Assembly: GCF_021917145.1 (NCBI RefSeq)
Contig: NW_025814042.1
Location: 885,708 to 949,707 of the forward strand
Origin: Hypomesus transpacificus
Taxonomy: Eukaryota > Chordata > Actinopteri > Osmeriformes > Osmeridae
Length of the DNA stretch: 64,000 nucleotides
Reading direction: 5' to 3'
Positions 1 to 10,326 of the stretch are shown here, one piece after another. Within the stretch, counting starts at the first letter, position 1. Each line of letters starts with the position of its first letter. The notes beneath the pieces are model-generated. The model made no database searches. It was not told where the DNA came from and was given only the letters and a program-made list of their open reading frames with translations. The position numbers were made by a program, and so were the translations under genes.

Positions 1-973
1 AATCCGTGGGAAGAGTTTTCTCATACCTAAAGGCAGAACTGCAAGGACATGCCTGGGTAGGCTGTGATCCAGACTGTAGAAGTGACAACATCCTGATTGG
101 CATGTTCCACAGCAAAACCCTCCCCCAAAACAAGGAGAGAGTGTTGGCTTCACTGAGGGGGGAAGGAAAGTGTCGGGTATTTGTTGCAACTACAGCTTTG
201 GGGATGGGGTTGAATTTCCCTAATGTTTCACATGTGGTAATGTACGGGGCTCCAGGGGACCTAGAGGCTATTGTACAACAGGTGGGCAGGGCTGGAAGGC
301 ATGGTCAGCCCTCACATGCCATCCTCTACAACACTGGACAGTGTTTCAAGGTGGATGATGAGGTAAAACAACTGCTTGATGTTGGAAACAACACATGTTT
401 TAGGAAATCTCTCTATGCACATAGAGAGAAGCAGAACCCAGCCATGTAGAGCCACGCCATCTCTGTTGTACATACTGTCAGACTGTGTGCTCTTGTTCAT
501 CTGGCACATGTACAGAACCCACGCCAAATTATGAACGGATTGAAGATGAACCAATTATTCAGAGATCTAGGCATGTGGATGCAAATTACAAATCTTTGAT
601 TGCAGATTTGCTGAATGACTACAGTGGTAGTCTGATAAATTCCACGAATCGACTGTACACCTCACATGCAGCTTCCACTTGATTCAGTCAGCAACTGGTG
701 GATGCAGTGTTGACCCATTGTCAATACATATTTGACCTGTCATACATTATTGCTAACCTTCCTGTGTTTAGATTGGACCATGCAAAGGAGATTTTAATTA
801 TCATTAGTGATGTTTTTGGGGATATTGATGTGGATCTGCAATATGATTCAAGGGGGTATTTAACTGACCCAGATCTCTATTACAGTAACTACTTTGACGA
901 TGATGACAATGATGCTGTTGTTGTTGAAGATGCACTCAGGAGGCATGTCAGTAGCTCAGAGTCCGAACAGTAA
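1..973 (+). pseudogene. RecQ-like DNA helicase, C-terminal part, broken and cut by the window edge
   Basis: The reading frame is open from the left edge, so the N-terminal helicase domain lies outside the window. Codons up to about 430 give the second RecA-like lobe of an SF2/RecQ helicase: FVATTALGMGLNFPNV (motif V) and VQQVGRAGRHG (motif VI with the arginine finger). The family would act as a 3'-5' ATP-dependent DNA helicase. A frameshift near 425-445 moves the sequence into another frame, which continues with a Cys-rich zinc-binding segment (HLCCTYCQTVCSCSSGTC, about 458-510). A TGA at 680-682 interrupts that frame, and it resumes to a TAA at 971-973 with an acidic tail. A polyadenylation signal (AATAAA) lies near 1108. 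Such multicopy RecQ genes in fish are usually carried by mobile elements. The neighbour, convergent at 1406-5589, is a transposon-type DUF6589 gene, so I read this as the helicase of the same decayed element. Confidence 0.75.
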
Positions 974-1405
974 ATTCAGTTGTGATAAACTGAACACTTT
1001 GAAGCCCTTTGTGTACTCGTGCAGGAACATGGTTGGTGTGTTAGTTGTACATATTGTTGTAAATGTGTCTGTTATTTGTGCTTTTCTACAAAACTGTACA
1101 TGTCTTAAATAAAAGTGTGTAATCACATACTTGTAAGACCATAATTAAGGTATAAAAGAACCCATAAGACATACTATAAAAATGTGTTCTATTATATCTC
1201 CGCAAATGTAAGAATATTCATTACAAACTCCGTTTCACCAAAAAGTACTAGAATCATTGTATACAAGGACAATGTGTATAGACATTATTTAAATATTGAC
1301 TCATTGTCTGTACATACAACGATAAACTATACAAATAACATTCCAAGTAGGCATTCTATGACAAAGCTTCAAAGCTGGACCATTACAAAGCAGGCAAGTA
1401 ACTGA
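974..1405. other. AT-rich 3' flanks between two convergent pseudogenes
   Basis: This AT-rich interval separates the 3' ends of the helicase (+) and DUF6589 (-) pseudogenes. It contains the AATAAA of the helicase gene near 1108. I see no open frame of interest, RNA gene or repeat in it. Confidence 0.5.
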
Positions 1406-4400
1406 TTAAATTGCTACAGCCCTCCGGTCTTTCAGCCTGGAATGCATCCATTGCCATAAGTCTTTATAATTGAGCTTGGACAGAATGTTTCTCTCAAAGT
1501 TAGGGAATGCAGAGAAGTGTCTTCCCGGTCGGTGGTTGAAAACTTCTGTCTTCCTAAATACCTCAAGTACTGTTAAAATGTTGTTTTTGAGATCAGCTGC
1601 ATGGTGGATGCCACTAGGTCGGGATAGCTGCAGCTCTCTGTCTGTTGTGTCCATCAGGGTTTTTAACACACCAACAGATCTGCTGACCCTGTCAGCTGTT
1701 TGCTCTGTAAGGTTAGTGCCTTTGTTCCTCAAAAAAGATTTCAGAAAGTTGTTGAGGTGCTCAAGGTGCAGATCAAGAGGTATATTTTTCCCTTTTCCAC
1801 CCCTGCTATTCCAGAATCGGTTCTAGGTTACATCATGTGCAACCCGAGGGGACAGTGTTGCATTGGCTTGCACTAAAAAAAGGAAAGTGCTGTAGGCATA
1901 TTGACTGTGCCCGTATGCCTTGTAAATGAGTAGTGCCACCTTGTACAGCCTTACCAAGCGCTCCCCATCTCCCTCTTTCACCGCATCCAACATATTAAAA
2001 AGCAGAAATCCAAAGCTAAGCCTGGCCTCAGTATGATCTTTTTTGTGGTCAATCAAATCGGAGGAAGCAGGCTGAACAACTGGCATAGCTGCCACCTCAA
2101 GACTGTGTACTTTCTTCTCGTGGGTCTCTCTTGCTTTTTTATAAATGAACCCTTTGGTGCAACCTGGCTCACAACAAGGGAGCATCTCCTTCTCAGTGCG
2201 TTGTGCCCTTGCTGCTTCAGTTACGCCAGCTGACAGTACAGAAATGTCTGTTGACATCAAAAACTTGTCGACAACCTCTGCCACAGAGTCATGGAGCCAG
2301 GTCCTCTTCTGTTCTGCAGAGCCTTGCTGGATATGGTCTGGTACTACTCCGTCAGAAGTGGCTGTAACAAAACACACTATAAAGTGTTATATTGTACCTG
2401 AAGACAAGAAAAAAAAAAAGTTTGATTCCTTGATGTAATCCTTTAACACAATGTAACAGATACAAACCTGTGACATCATCCAAATGGAAATGTTCCATTG
2501 CTGCCGCAAGGAAAAGTGCTGTCGTGTAAATCTGCACAAACTCTTTGTAAGCATTGTATGCAGTATGCGGGCCTTTTTTTGCATTGCTGCACCTGTTAAT
2601 CACATAGCAGTTGGCGTATGAAACGTAGCAACAGTAGCAAGTGGCGTATGAAACATATTTTCGTTATATTCAATTCATAGTTCATAAATTCAAGACGGCG
2701 TGTTTTTTTTTGTAGTACGTATAACCCCTTTCACCCTTAAAGACAACGAAAAGCAGCCGAATTCATGGTGGCTGTGCTTTCTTGGAAACATGCACACAGT
2801 TCATACATCCACGCCAACTTCATGGTTGGCGAAGACCATCTTTAGGGTAAGACTCCTTGGGAAACATGTAGAGAGAAATGCATTTTAGAAAAAGATACAT
2901 ACACAGTAATAAATGGCAATATGACATTAATCTGAAGACACATGGCTTCTTTTGTTTAGTGACTGAGTACCTCAAGAGATTCATGTTGGCAAGGATTGTG
3001 CCATGGTCTTTGGCAGATGCTTCATTAAAGAAGATGTGATGATATATCTGTAATGCATATCAAAAAGGTCATCTTAGAACCAGCCCTTACAAATCAGAAG
3101 ACATTGTTACTTCTCTAAGCCTTGGGAAGCAGTATTTAAAATGTGCTTTTAGTAAATGACAATAGTGTATCAGGGTGCATGTAGTTAAATGTGCTTTGTA
3201 TTACTGTGTACTGACCTCAAAGAGATTTCGAATTGCATGCCAGTCTTCAAATTTGAAGACGAGGCCTTCCAGGCGGTCCTCCTCTGTCTCCCCATCAGCA
3301 AACGCCAACTGGACATTCCGGGAATTTCCCTCTGTGAGTCTGTCACCACCGATCAAAATCTTCTCAAGACCATCAGGACATCTTGGCACATACCTAGAGA
3401 GAACTTACAGTTAGAATATTATATATATATAAATTTTACATGTGTTTAGACTATTTCCAGACTAAAAGCTTGATTTTCACTAACGCTTTAAGTTTAATGG
3501 ATAAGTCGAATCCATGTATGGGAAACTGTCCCAGTGTTCACAAAGCAACTATTGATCTTGCATGGCATTTACTCCTTTTGAAGGTGCTGGAGCACATCCA
3601 CCAAGTCGCCAGTTTTGGTTTCATCCTTGAAGAGAAGTCCAAGTGGGTACTACAAAAGGGGAAATGGGTGGATGGCTCTGCCATTTTTTCAGAGAACTGG
3701 TGGGGGATGTGGTGAACAACCACACTGGAGAGGGTCTTGAATGACTCCAAATACGTTGTCAGGATTTGGCTCCCCAAAACAACAAATTCCCGACGCATTA
3801 TGGCTTGTGTGTTTGGTCCAGGTAGTGAATTCCCGAGATCATAGTCAATCAAAGAATTGGCTGGTTTCAACTTGTCAAGGTGTAGTGAGGTGACTAGGTT
3901 GATGACACACATGTGGTGGATCCAGTGTATTGATTTGTTGATCAATGGCTGGTAGACTGATGGTGCGTCTGAATGTAAAAGTCCAGGTTATCAAATATGA
4001 TTGAATATGTTTGAGGACCCGATGAGGTTGGAAGTGCTGAGGCAGACAATGGAGCAACACCCATATCGGTCCTGTCTGGGTCTGACAGTGTGCTGAATGT
4101 GAAGACATCAACTGCGTCCACCTCCTTGCTTGGTTGGACAGTGGTCTCTGTGGTAGTGAACAAATAAATCAAGTTAGTCATTATAGTACAAAAAAAAACA
4201 TACCTCCAAAGTTTACCTAAAGGTTATGTTAAACAAACTCACCTGATAAGGACAGGTCTTCGAGGCTTTTTTGAATAATCCTCTCTTGTTCATCTGTCCT
4301 TGGCTGATTCTGGAAAGTCTCCAAGTCCCGTTTTAAGGACATCACCGGACGCATACAGTGTTGGGCCATTTCTTTCTGTTTGCCAACTGCATGTAAATGT

Positions 4401-5589
4401 AATGTAGAGATGCCCAGTTTGGCCAGTCGCTGGAAAACAGCTTTTTTTGCCCCGCCATACATTAATACAGAATTGATGTAATATGATAGGGCTGATAAAC
4501 GGGGTTCTCTTCCTCTCAAAGCCACTGAGGCTGCAGCACAAATGTGAGGGATAGTCTTTTGTGATTTTAGAAAGAATGCTGAACAGGAAAGGGGACAGCC
4601 GCTTCAGGTCATCGTGTAACTCTTGGAATGAAAATGATTGCAGGTCTAGAGCACTTGACCTCCACAGCATAAATTGGTTCTGTTCGTTACACAGGGTCAC
4701 ACAGTCAGCCTCCACTATATCCAACACACTGGCTTCTAAATGGTCCATGAGCTCTGTATTTCTTGAAATGAGATTGGAAGCTCTAGAAAAATTCATTTTT
4801 GCCAAACTTTCAACAATGCCAGCTATGTCAGATTGGCATGTCAGTGTCTTCTTCGTGAGGTCATAGTTGATCAAAACCTGAAATAATCACAGGGGAATCT
4901 TGCATCAAAATGTAATTTTTAAATATTCACATGATAAATCTACCTAGAGAGAGTAGGTCTACGGTATGCTGAATGGGTGGAGGGTCTATAACAGTTAGCT
5001 TTACAGGCTCTATCTCCCCTCCCATCTGACTTGCTCTAACACTAAACTAATAAACAAGCCAATACAGATGTACATCAAGTGTAGTTAGGCTACGTTTTCA
5101 ACTAGGCTAGCAGCTATTGTTGATACCAATTACATGGATGCTTATCTGAGGCAATACAACGAAAGACATTACAGCATGACAAAAAGTTACAGATAAACAA
5201 CATTTTTTCCCTACCTCGGTCACACTGCTTCTCAATGGCATTTCAGTGGATTTCCTGGACTTTTTTATGAGCCTTGGAGTTTTAGAAGGAGTGGGGTCTC
5301 TGTCTCTCTTGTCAGTGGAACTGGTATCTTCCCCTTGGCATGTCTTCGTCGTCTCCGTCGTCTCCTCGTTCTTCCACTTTTGAAAAATCTCCGTATCGCG
5401 CTGTAGCCTGGTAATCACTGAACAGCATTTGTGGCAGATCCAAAACGACCAAAGCGGCGTATTGTGAATTATTAGACCCAGCTTCGACAGTTGACTGTAT
5501 ATATTATCACAGCTCTTAGTGTCAAATATACATTTAGAATATATAATTGTTCCTTTAATTCTTAAATTCAAAAAACATGTAAAAGACAT
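1406..5589 (-). pseudogene. DUF6589-type transposon protein, multi-exon, broken
   Basis: Reading right to left, the pieces match the order I know for DUF6589 proteins. The N-terminal exon (about 5215-5589) has paired cysteines (CHKCC). The middle exon (about 4229-4880) contains SYYINSVLMYGGAKK. The next (about 3538-4150) has IIFDNLDFYIQTHHQS, then NKSIHWIHHMCV. An exon at about 3201-3393 has PRCPDGLEKILIGGDRLT and FKFEDWHAIRN. Exons at about 2972-3051 (ASAKDHGT) and 2468-2596 follow. The last exon (1406-2360) has a C2H2 finger (CCEPGCTKGF...HEKKVH), DAVKEGDGERLVRLYK and NIPLDLHLEHLN. GT-AG borders are visible at 2468, 2596 and 2360. Breaks: TAG at 1823-1825 where the family has Trp, and 1-bp shifts near 3950-3975 and 4555-4570. 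The function is probably transposition, which is inferred from family distribution. A paired helicase and transposase gene is also known from AcademH-type DNA transposons; I cannot confirm membership. Confidence 0.75.
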
Positions 5590-5806
5590 CTTTACGTACT
5601 CCTCTGCTCATTCCAATGGGGGATGGTTGTTTACAGCCTGCGCTCCTACGTGGTTTCAGGCCGGCTCCGGCGCATAACTTACGTCACGACCAAACGTTAG
5701 CGATTGTTTATGGCAAATCCAGAGTGGCATTGGGCTGATCCAATAGTTTTAAACTTCCACCGAGTACCCGTCCTTAAGGAAGTTAACGTTTGTCAATGGA
5801 GAGATC
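5590..5806. other. 5' flank of the DUF6589 gene
   Basis: This is the stretch between the presumed start of the minus-strand DUF6589 gene and a terminal hairpin. It is relatively GC-rich in 5620-5700 and would hold the promoter, but I see no clear motif. Confidence 0.35.
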
Positions 5807-5844
5807 CCAGACCCTCTGTACAAATGAAATGTACGAGGGTCTGG
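5807..5844. repeat. Hairpin at the right border of the helicase/DUF6589 element
   Basis: CCAGACCCTC and its reverse complement GAGGGTCTGG face each other across 18 bases that also pair partly (GTACA / TGTAC). The stem lies 14 bp from the point where truncated tRNA-Gly sequence begins (5858), so it is a good candidate for the terminal or subterminal inverted repeat of the decayed element. The other terminus is outside the window. Confidence 0.5.
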
Positions 5845-5857
5845 TTAGGACCAGGCT

Positions 5858-5886
5858 AGCTATGCTTGCCAATATACCACCAATGC
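5858..5886 (-). pseudogene. tRNA-Gly fragment (5' part only)
   Basis: The minus strand reads as the first 29 nt of tRNA-Gly (acceptor strand GCATTGG, then TGGTATATTGGCAAGC, with one box A change). The anticodon arm and 3' half are missing. In their place is the border of the DUF6589/helicase element. Confidence 0.7.
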
Positions 5887-6213
5887 CAACAACATCCTCC
5901 ATGATCGCACAGCATTTCGAGCCATGGTTCGACTTTTCACACCACCTACTGACGTCCTACTAGTAAGAGATTGCCCTAAGCCTGGTTTAAACTTCTGCCG
6001 AGTTTGGAACACTTGGCCTAATCCGGATGTGTTCGACCGTCACAGGAGACGAAATGCCTCTTCACGGTTTGTATTGTCTGCGGATGGAGCCACTATACCT
6101 ACGATGCCCCAAGAAAGTTTCAACGACCGCACAACTTGTCGAGCCACAGTTCACTTTTTCAAACCCACTTACTGACGTGAAAGCAACGAGACGGCGTTAG
6201 AACCCTACAAAAC

Positions 6214-6295
6214 TGGCAGCGGTGGGATTGGAACCCACGCCTCCGGAGAGACTGGAGCCTAAATCCAGCGCCTTGGACCGCTCGGCCACGCTACC
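6214..6295 (-). pseudogene. tRNA-Leu(TAG), box B mutated
   Basis: The 82-nt type II tRNA has anticodon TAG in the loop TTTAGGC, stem CTGGA/TCCAG and a long variable arm. The T-loop reads GGTTCCAATCC instead of GGTTCGAATCC, which damages the internal promoter and the T-loop fold. The same change occurs in the copy at 26471-26552. Confidence 0.8.
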
Positions 6296-6601
6296 CCGTT
6301 GTCAGCTGTTGGCCACCCGAGCTTCTCCCAAAACTGATCGATACTGAACTAGTAACAGTTTTCCCCAAACCTGGTTTATACTTCTGTCGAGTTTGGAACA
6401 CTTGGCCTAGTCTGGATGTGTTCGACCGTGACAAGAGACGAAATGCCTCTTCGTGGTTTGTATTGTCTGGTGATGGAGCCACTATACCTACGATGCCCCA
6501 AGAAAGCATCAACGACAACACAACATGTCGAGCCACAGTTCACCTTTCAAACCCACTTACTGACGTGAAAGCAAGGAGACGGTGTTAGCACCCTACAAAA
6601 G

Positions 6602-6683
6602 TGGTAGCGGTGGGATTCGAACCCACGCCTCCAGAGAGACTGGAGCCTAAATCCAGCGCCTTGGACCGCTCAGCCACGCTACC
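6602..6683 (-). tRNA. tRNA-Leu(TAG)
   Basis: Full 82-nt tRNA-Leu with intact box B (GGTTCGAATCC), anticodon TAG and a fully paired acceptor (GGTAGCG with CGCTACC, where most copies have a T-G wobble). It decodes CUA leucine codons. It looks functional. Confidence 0.9.
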
Positions 6684-6809
6684 CCATTGTCCGCTGTTGG
6701 CCACCCGAGCTCCAACCGAAGCTGATCGATCGTCCAGGAGCTCACATGACTTTTTAATGCCCGCAAGCAGTTGAATGACACAAGATAAAACACATCTTTC
6801 TCAAGGTTC

Positions 6810-6881
6810 TGCATTGGCTGGGAATCGAACCCGAGTCAACTGCTTGGAAGGCAGCTATGCTTACCACTATACCACCAATGC
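6810..6881 (-). tRNA. tRNA-Gly(TCC)
   Basis: The 72-nt tRNA-Gly has acceptor GCATTGG/CCAATGC, anticodon TCC in CTTCCAA, and an intact T-loop TTCGATT. The T-stem has one mismatch (TCGGG/CCCAG). It is the best preserved Gly gene in the window. Confidence 0.85.
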
Positions 6882-7202
6882 CCACAACATCCTCCATGAT
6901 CGCACAGCATTTCGAGCCACGGTTCGACTTTTCACACCACCTACTGACATCCAACTAGTGAGAGATTGCCCTGAGCCTGGTTTATACTTCTGTTGAGTTT
7001 GGAACACTTGGCCTAGTCCGGATGTGTTCGACCGTGACAAGAGATGAAATGCCTCTTCGTGGTTTGTATTGTCTGGTGATGGAGCCACTATACCTACGAT
7101 GCCCCAAGAAAGCATCAACAACAACACAACGAGCCACAGTTCACTTTTCAAAGCCACTTACTGACGTGAAAGCAACGAGACGGCATTAGCACCCTACAAA
7201 AG

Positions 7203-7284
7203 TGGCAGCGGTGGGATTCGAACCCACGCCTCCAGAGAGACTGGAGCCTAAATCCAGCGCCTTGGACCGCTCAGCCACGCTACC
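7203..7284 (-). tRNA. tRNA-Leu(TAG)
   Basis: Complete 82-nt tRNA-Leu with anticodon TAG, intact box B and acceptor GGTAGCG/CGCTGCC with the usual T-G wobble. It looks functional. Confidence 0.9.
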
Positions 7285-7410
7285 CCGTTGTCAGCTGTTG
7301 GCCACCCGAGCTTCAACCGAAGCTGATCGATCGTCCAGGAGCTCACATGAGTTTTTAATGCCCGCAAGCAGTTGAATGACACAAGATAAAGCACATCTTT
7401 CTCAAGGTTC

Positions 7411-7453
7411 TGCATTGGCCGGGAATCGAACCTGGGTCAACCGCGCGGCAGGC
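7411..7453 (-). pseudogene. tRNA-Gly 3' half, cut in the anticodon arm
   Basis: The minus strand gives the 3' half of tRNA-Gly (intact GGTTCGATTCCCGG T-arm, CCAATGC acceptor, discriminator A). It stops in the anticodon arm at GCCTGCCGCGCGG, where the DUF6729 element begins. The matching 5' half is found 18.6 kb away at 26111-26143. Confidence 0.75.
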
Positions 7454-8177
7454 TGCTATGAATAGTCTTAACTTCCTTAACTTTTCCCATTCATTCTCTA
7501 TGGCTATCCTTAACCATATCGAATACTACCATTTGTGGCCACTATGGGGATTTGGGGGGCGCTGTTTCGCGGTTTTCTTACGAGATAGAGAAGCGTCTCA
7601 GATCAGAATATTTTTTGAGAGAACAGTACACGTAGATCTGCACTGAGGTAAGATATCCATCTGGATAGATCTAAAGATAGCTAGCTAAATCATGAATGAA
7701 CATGTTATTTTACTCATCTCTGCTTTGTGAAAACTCAACATTGAGCACGCTATGACTCTCAGTCTAACAGTATGAATGAATGAAACTGTATGTACAGTAG
7801 CCACTAATGCAATGTTACGTTGGTACTACTATAACTTCCCAAAGTTATTCAGTAACGTTAGTTACTAACAATATACCGACAATGGTTTGCCAGCACGTTA
7901 TGTAAAATTAATAGTGAATCGTGAATAAAAGTCATGTTAGAAGAGAGCTGTTCGCAGCTAATACACATTCCAAGACAAAGGACATTGAGGGGGATTTTTG
8001 GGGGATGGGGGAGGATGGGGGAGTTGAGATGAGGCACATTCACCTCAAGTAAGCACACTCATCGAATAGATACAGATCTACTGTAGGGCAGTGTTGTTTG
8101 AAAATACTCTGGCTACCACCCCCTCTTGACATGTAATCTGTTGTAATTATTGAATGTGTTATTTCTTTTAAATACAG
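7454..8177. other. 5' part of the DUF6729 element, no coding seen
   Basis: This non-coding stretch lies between the broken tRNA-Gly and the ATG at 8178. Directly before the ATG is a splice acceptor (TTTCTTTTAAATACAG), so an untranslated first exon probably lies within this stretch. No clear terminal inverted repeat with 26050-26100 was found by eye. Confidence 0.45.
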
Positions 8178-8353
8178 ATGTCTAAGCAAGTTTTTAGTTT
8201 TTATCCTGGGAGAGTGGTGGTGGTCTTTCGGAAGGGGTCACATGGCTACCTTCTCCAAGATGCAACTGAGGAAGCCAAGCGTTGGAAGGACTCCTCTGTC
8301 TCTCTGAAGGACAAGTCAGCACCCATAAAGGAGGAACAGATGAGGGCAAGGGC

Positions 8354-8381
8354 GTGCTCTTTGGTCCGTGCTCTTTGGTCC
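8354..8381. repeat. 14-bp tandem duplication that breaks exon 1
   Basis: GTGCTCTTTGGTCC occurs twice in direct succession (8354-8367 and 8368-8381). Removing one copy joins the frame starting at 8178 with the frame carrying the conserved FGKYKGK motif, so this is a replication-slippage frameshift. Confidence 0.85.
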
Positions 8382-9325
8382 GTGACCGAGGGGGGGATGT
8401 GTCTGATCAAACTGAGGTGTTGGGGGAGTATACTTTACAGTTTGGAAAGTATAAGGGGAAATTGTTCAGATGGCTCCTTGAAAATGATGTGGGGTACACT
8501 CTGTACCTCATTAAACAATTTGAAAAGGAGCAAATGGCTGGCATGCCTTTGGATGGGCCCAGCAAAGACAGCCTGCGGTCCTTTGTAGGGTATGCCAATT
8601 CCTTCAAGGAAATCAAGGCAGTGCTGGAGTACGAGGCCAGGAGGACCGGGGCTGTCAGCTCAGTGGAGGAGGACCAACAGGTCGGCTTTGGCCGCATGCC
8701 AACAAGGACCTGGGGTGACGTCTGGGAGGGTAGGGCAGATGGCTTTGCAGCGTTCGTTCTGTCCCGGACCACCACTCCGGGAACTAGCATGGACAAACTG
8801 AAGCGGTACCTGACCAAGAAGACCCAGGAGGCATCCATGTCCTCTCCTCTGCTCGCCTCCAGCCAAGCCGTGGGTAGGTCATCAGTATTAATTAAATATT
8901 ATAAGTAATTTAATGCTTGTGATTATGGTTAACTTTCATTTGATGCATGTAACAGATAGGATATAAATGTAACTATTGTACAGTGAAAGGAATACATTCT
9001 TATGTTTCTTTCCTGTTTGCACCACAGTCATGGATGAAGATGAAGACCTGGAGCAAGCCATGCTGAACATCTCCCCCTCCAAGATGGTCAAGCAGAGCTG
9101 TAAGTGAATGTTCCTTTGTGGGCCTTGTTGTGTGTGACTGAGGACACATTTAAAGCAATATGCTTTTGAACTGCTACTTGACAGCATGTTGTACATCTTT
9201 TCATCTCTGCTTTGTCACTAGCTGCTGCCCTGTCTTCGGGTGCATCTTCATCTCCCAGGAATAAGAGACCAGCAGGCCGAGGTCTCTTTGCGTATCAGTT
9301 GTTGGGACCAAGACATGACTCTTGG

Positions 9326-9398
9326 TCAATGTTCATGCCACGTTCCTGGCCTTGTTCAATGTTCATGCCACGTTTCTGGCCTTGTTCAATGTTTATGG
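9326..9398. repeat. 30-bp minisatellite, about 2.4 copies, in an intron
   Basis: A 30-bp unit beginning TCAATGTTCATGCCACGTT repeats twice and a third time in part, inside the intron after exon 3 of the DUF6729 gene. Confidence 0.8.
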
Positions 9399-10326
9399 TG
9401 TTCTGCCTTTCAAAACTCCAATCATGAATTTACATCCTCTCCATCGTTGATGGTAAGTGTTTTTTTTCTTATACTCTGCATGATTCCCATTATGAATTTA
9501 CAGGCTCTTCGTTGAGGGTAAGTGTTATTTGTCTTATACTCTGCACAATGACTGCATGAATGTGCATGCCACCGTTTGCATTGTTTGCTTAACAGGTTTT
9601 TGAACAAAATTATTTATTTAGGATTAAAGCTGTTTGATAGTTGCTGACAGATCCAATTGAGAGAAGTTCTTACATGCAAACAAAGCACACATGCAATTTG
9701 CCTCTGTCAGTCTGAAATATAACTTTTACACGGTGACTAACTTTGTCTTATTTTTCAGGATATAAGAATCCATCCGCTGCTCAGTCTAAACTGCCTGGTA
9801 ACAGACTGGACCCCAGCACTGCTCAAGGTAAAATGATCATGTTCCTAGGACTACATCTGAATCTCTTGCAATTTAAAAACATACTACAAACAATATGTTG
9901 TGTTTTGCATGAGCTACTATGTTAGATGTTGAGAATAACATTGTGCTTTCTGTAATAGAAAAGAGTAAACCAGCAGCCACACTCTCCAGACCAGACCAGG
10001 GTGATGGACTCACCTCTTTGTTGCCAGGTTAATATTGATGTCCACATGCGCCTAACTAGATACAAGATTTAATCAAACATAACTTACTTACCTCATTTAA
10101 CTCTTAGCCTGTGATTGAAAGTCATCTCTCACTGCAGTCCCGGTAGCAAAAAGACAGGTTGTGAGCTATATACATATTTTGTCATTAGATCCCCCAGTTC
10201 CAGTGAAGGCTCCAGTGCCAGTTCCGCCCGAGTTGCTTGCACCGGGCCTGTGTACAGAGTCAGCAAACACTGCTATCTCAAAAGGTATGAGTCACTATTA
10301 TTTAATAATATAATTACTTGAAAGTA

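Larger units (their letters stand above)
5858..7453. repeat. tRNA-Gly/tRNA-Leu cluster repeat, left copy
   Basis: Order: Gly fragment, spacer, Leu (mutant), spacer, Leu, Gly, spacer, Leu, Gly half. The spacers repeat a block of about 150 bp that starts near CGAGTTTGGAACACTTGG (near 5998, 6388 and 7000) and ends just before each Leu gene. The same order, including the same box B mutation in the first Leu gene, is found at 26111-27147, so the two are duplicates of one segment. Open frames across the spacers are shadows of the repeat. Confidence 0.8.

Noticed and set aside
6291-6536. Repeated minus-strand frames in the tRNA spacers (also 6867-7157 and 26416-26793)
   Set aside because: They arise from the repeated non-coding spacer and run into tRNA genes; shadows.
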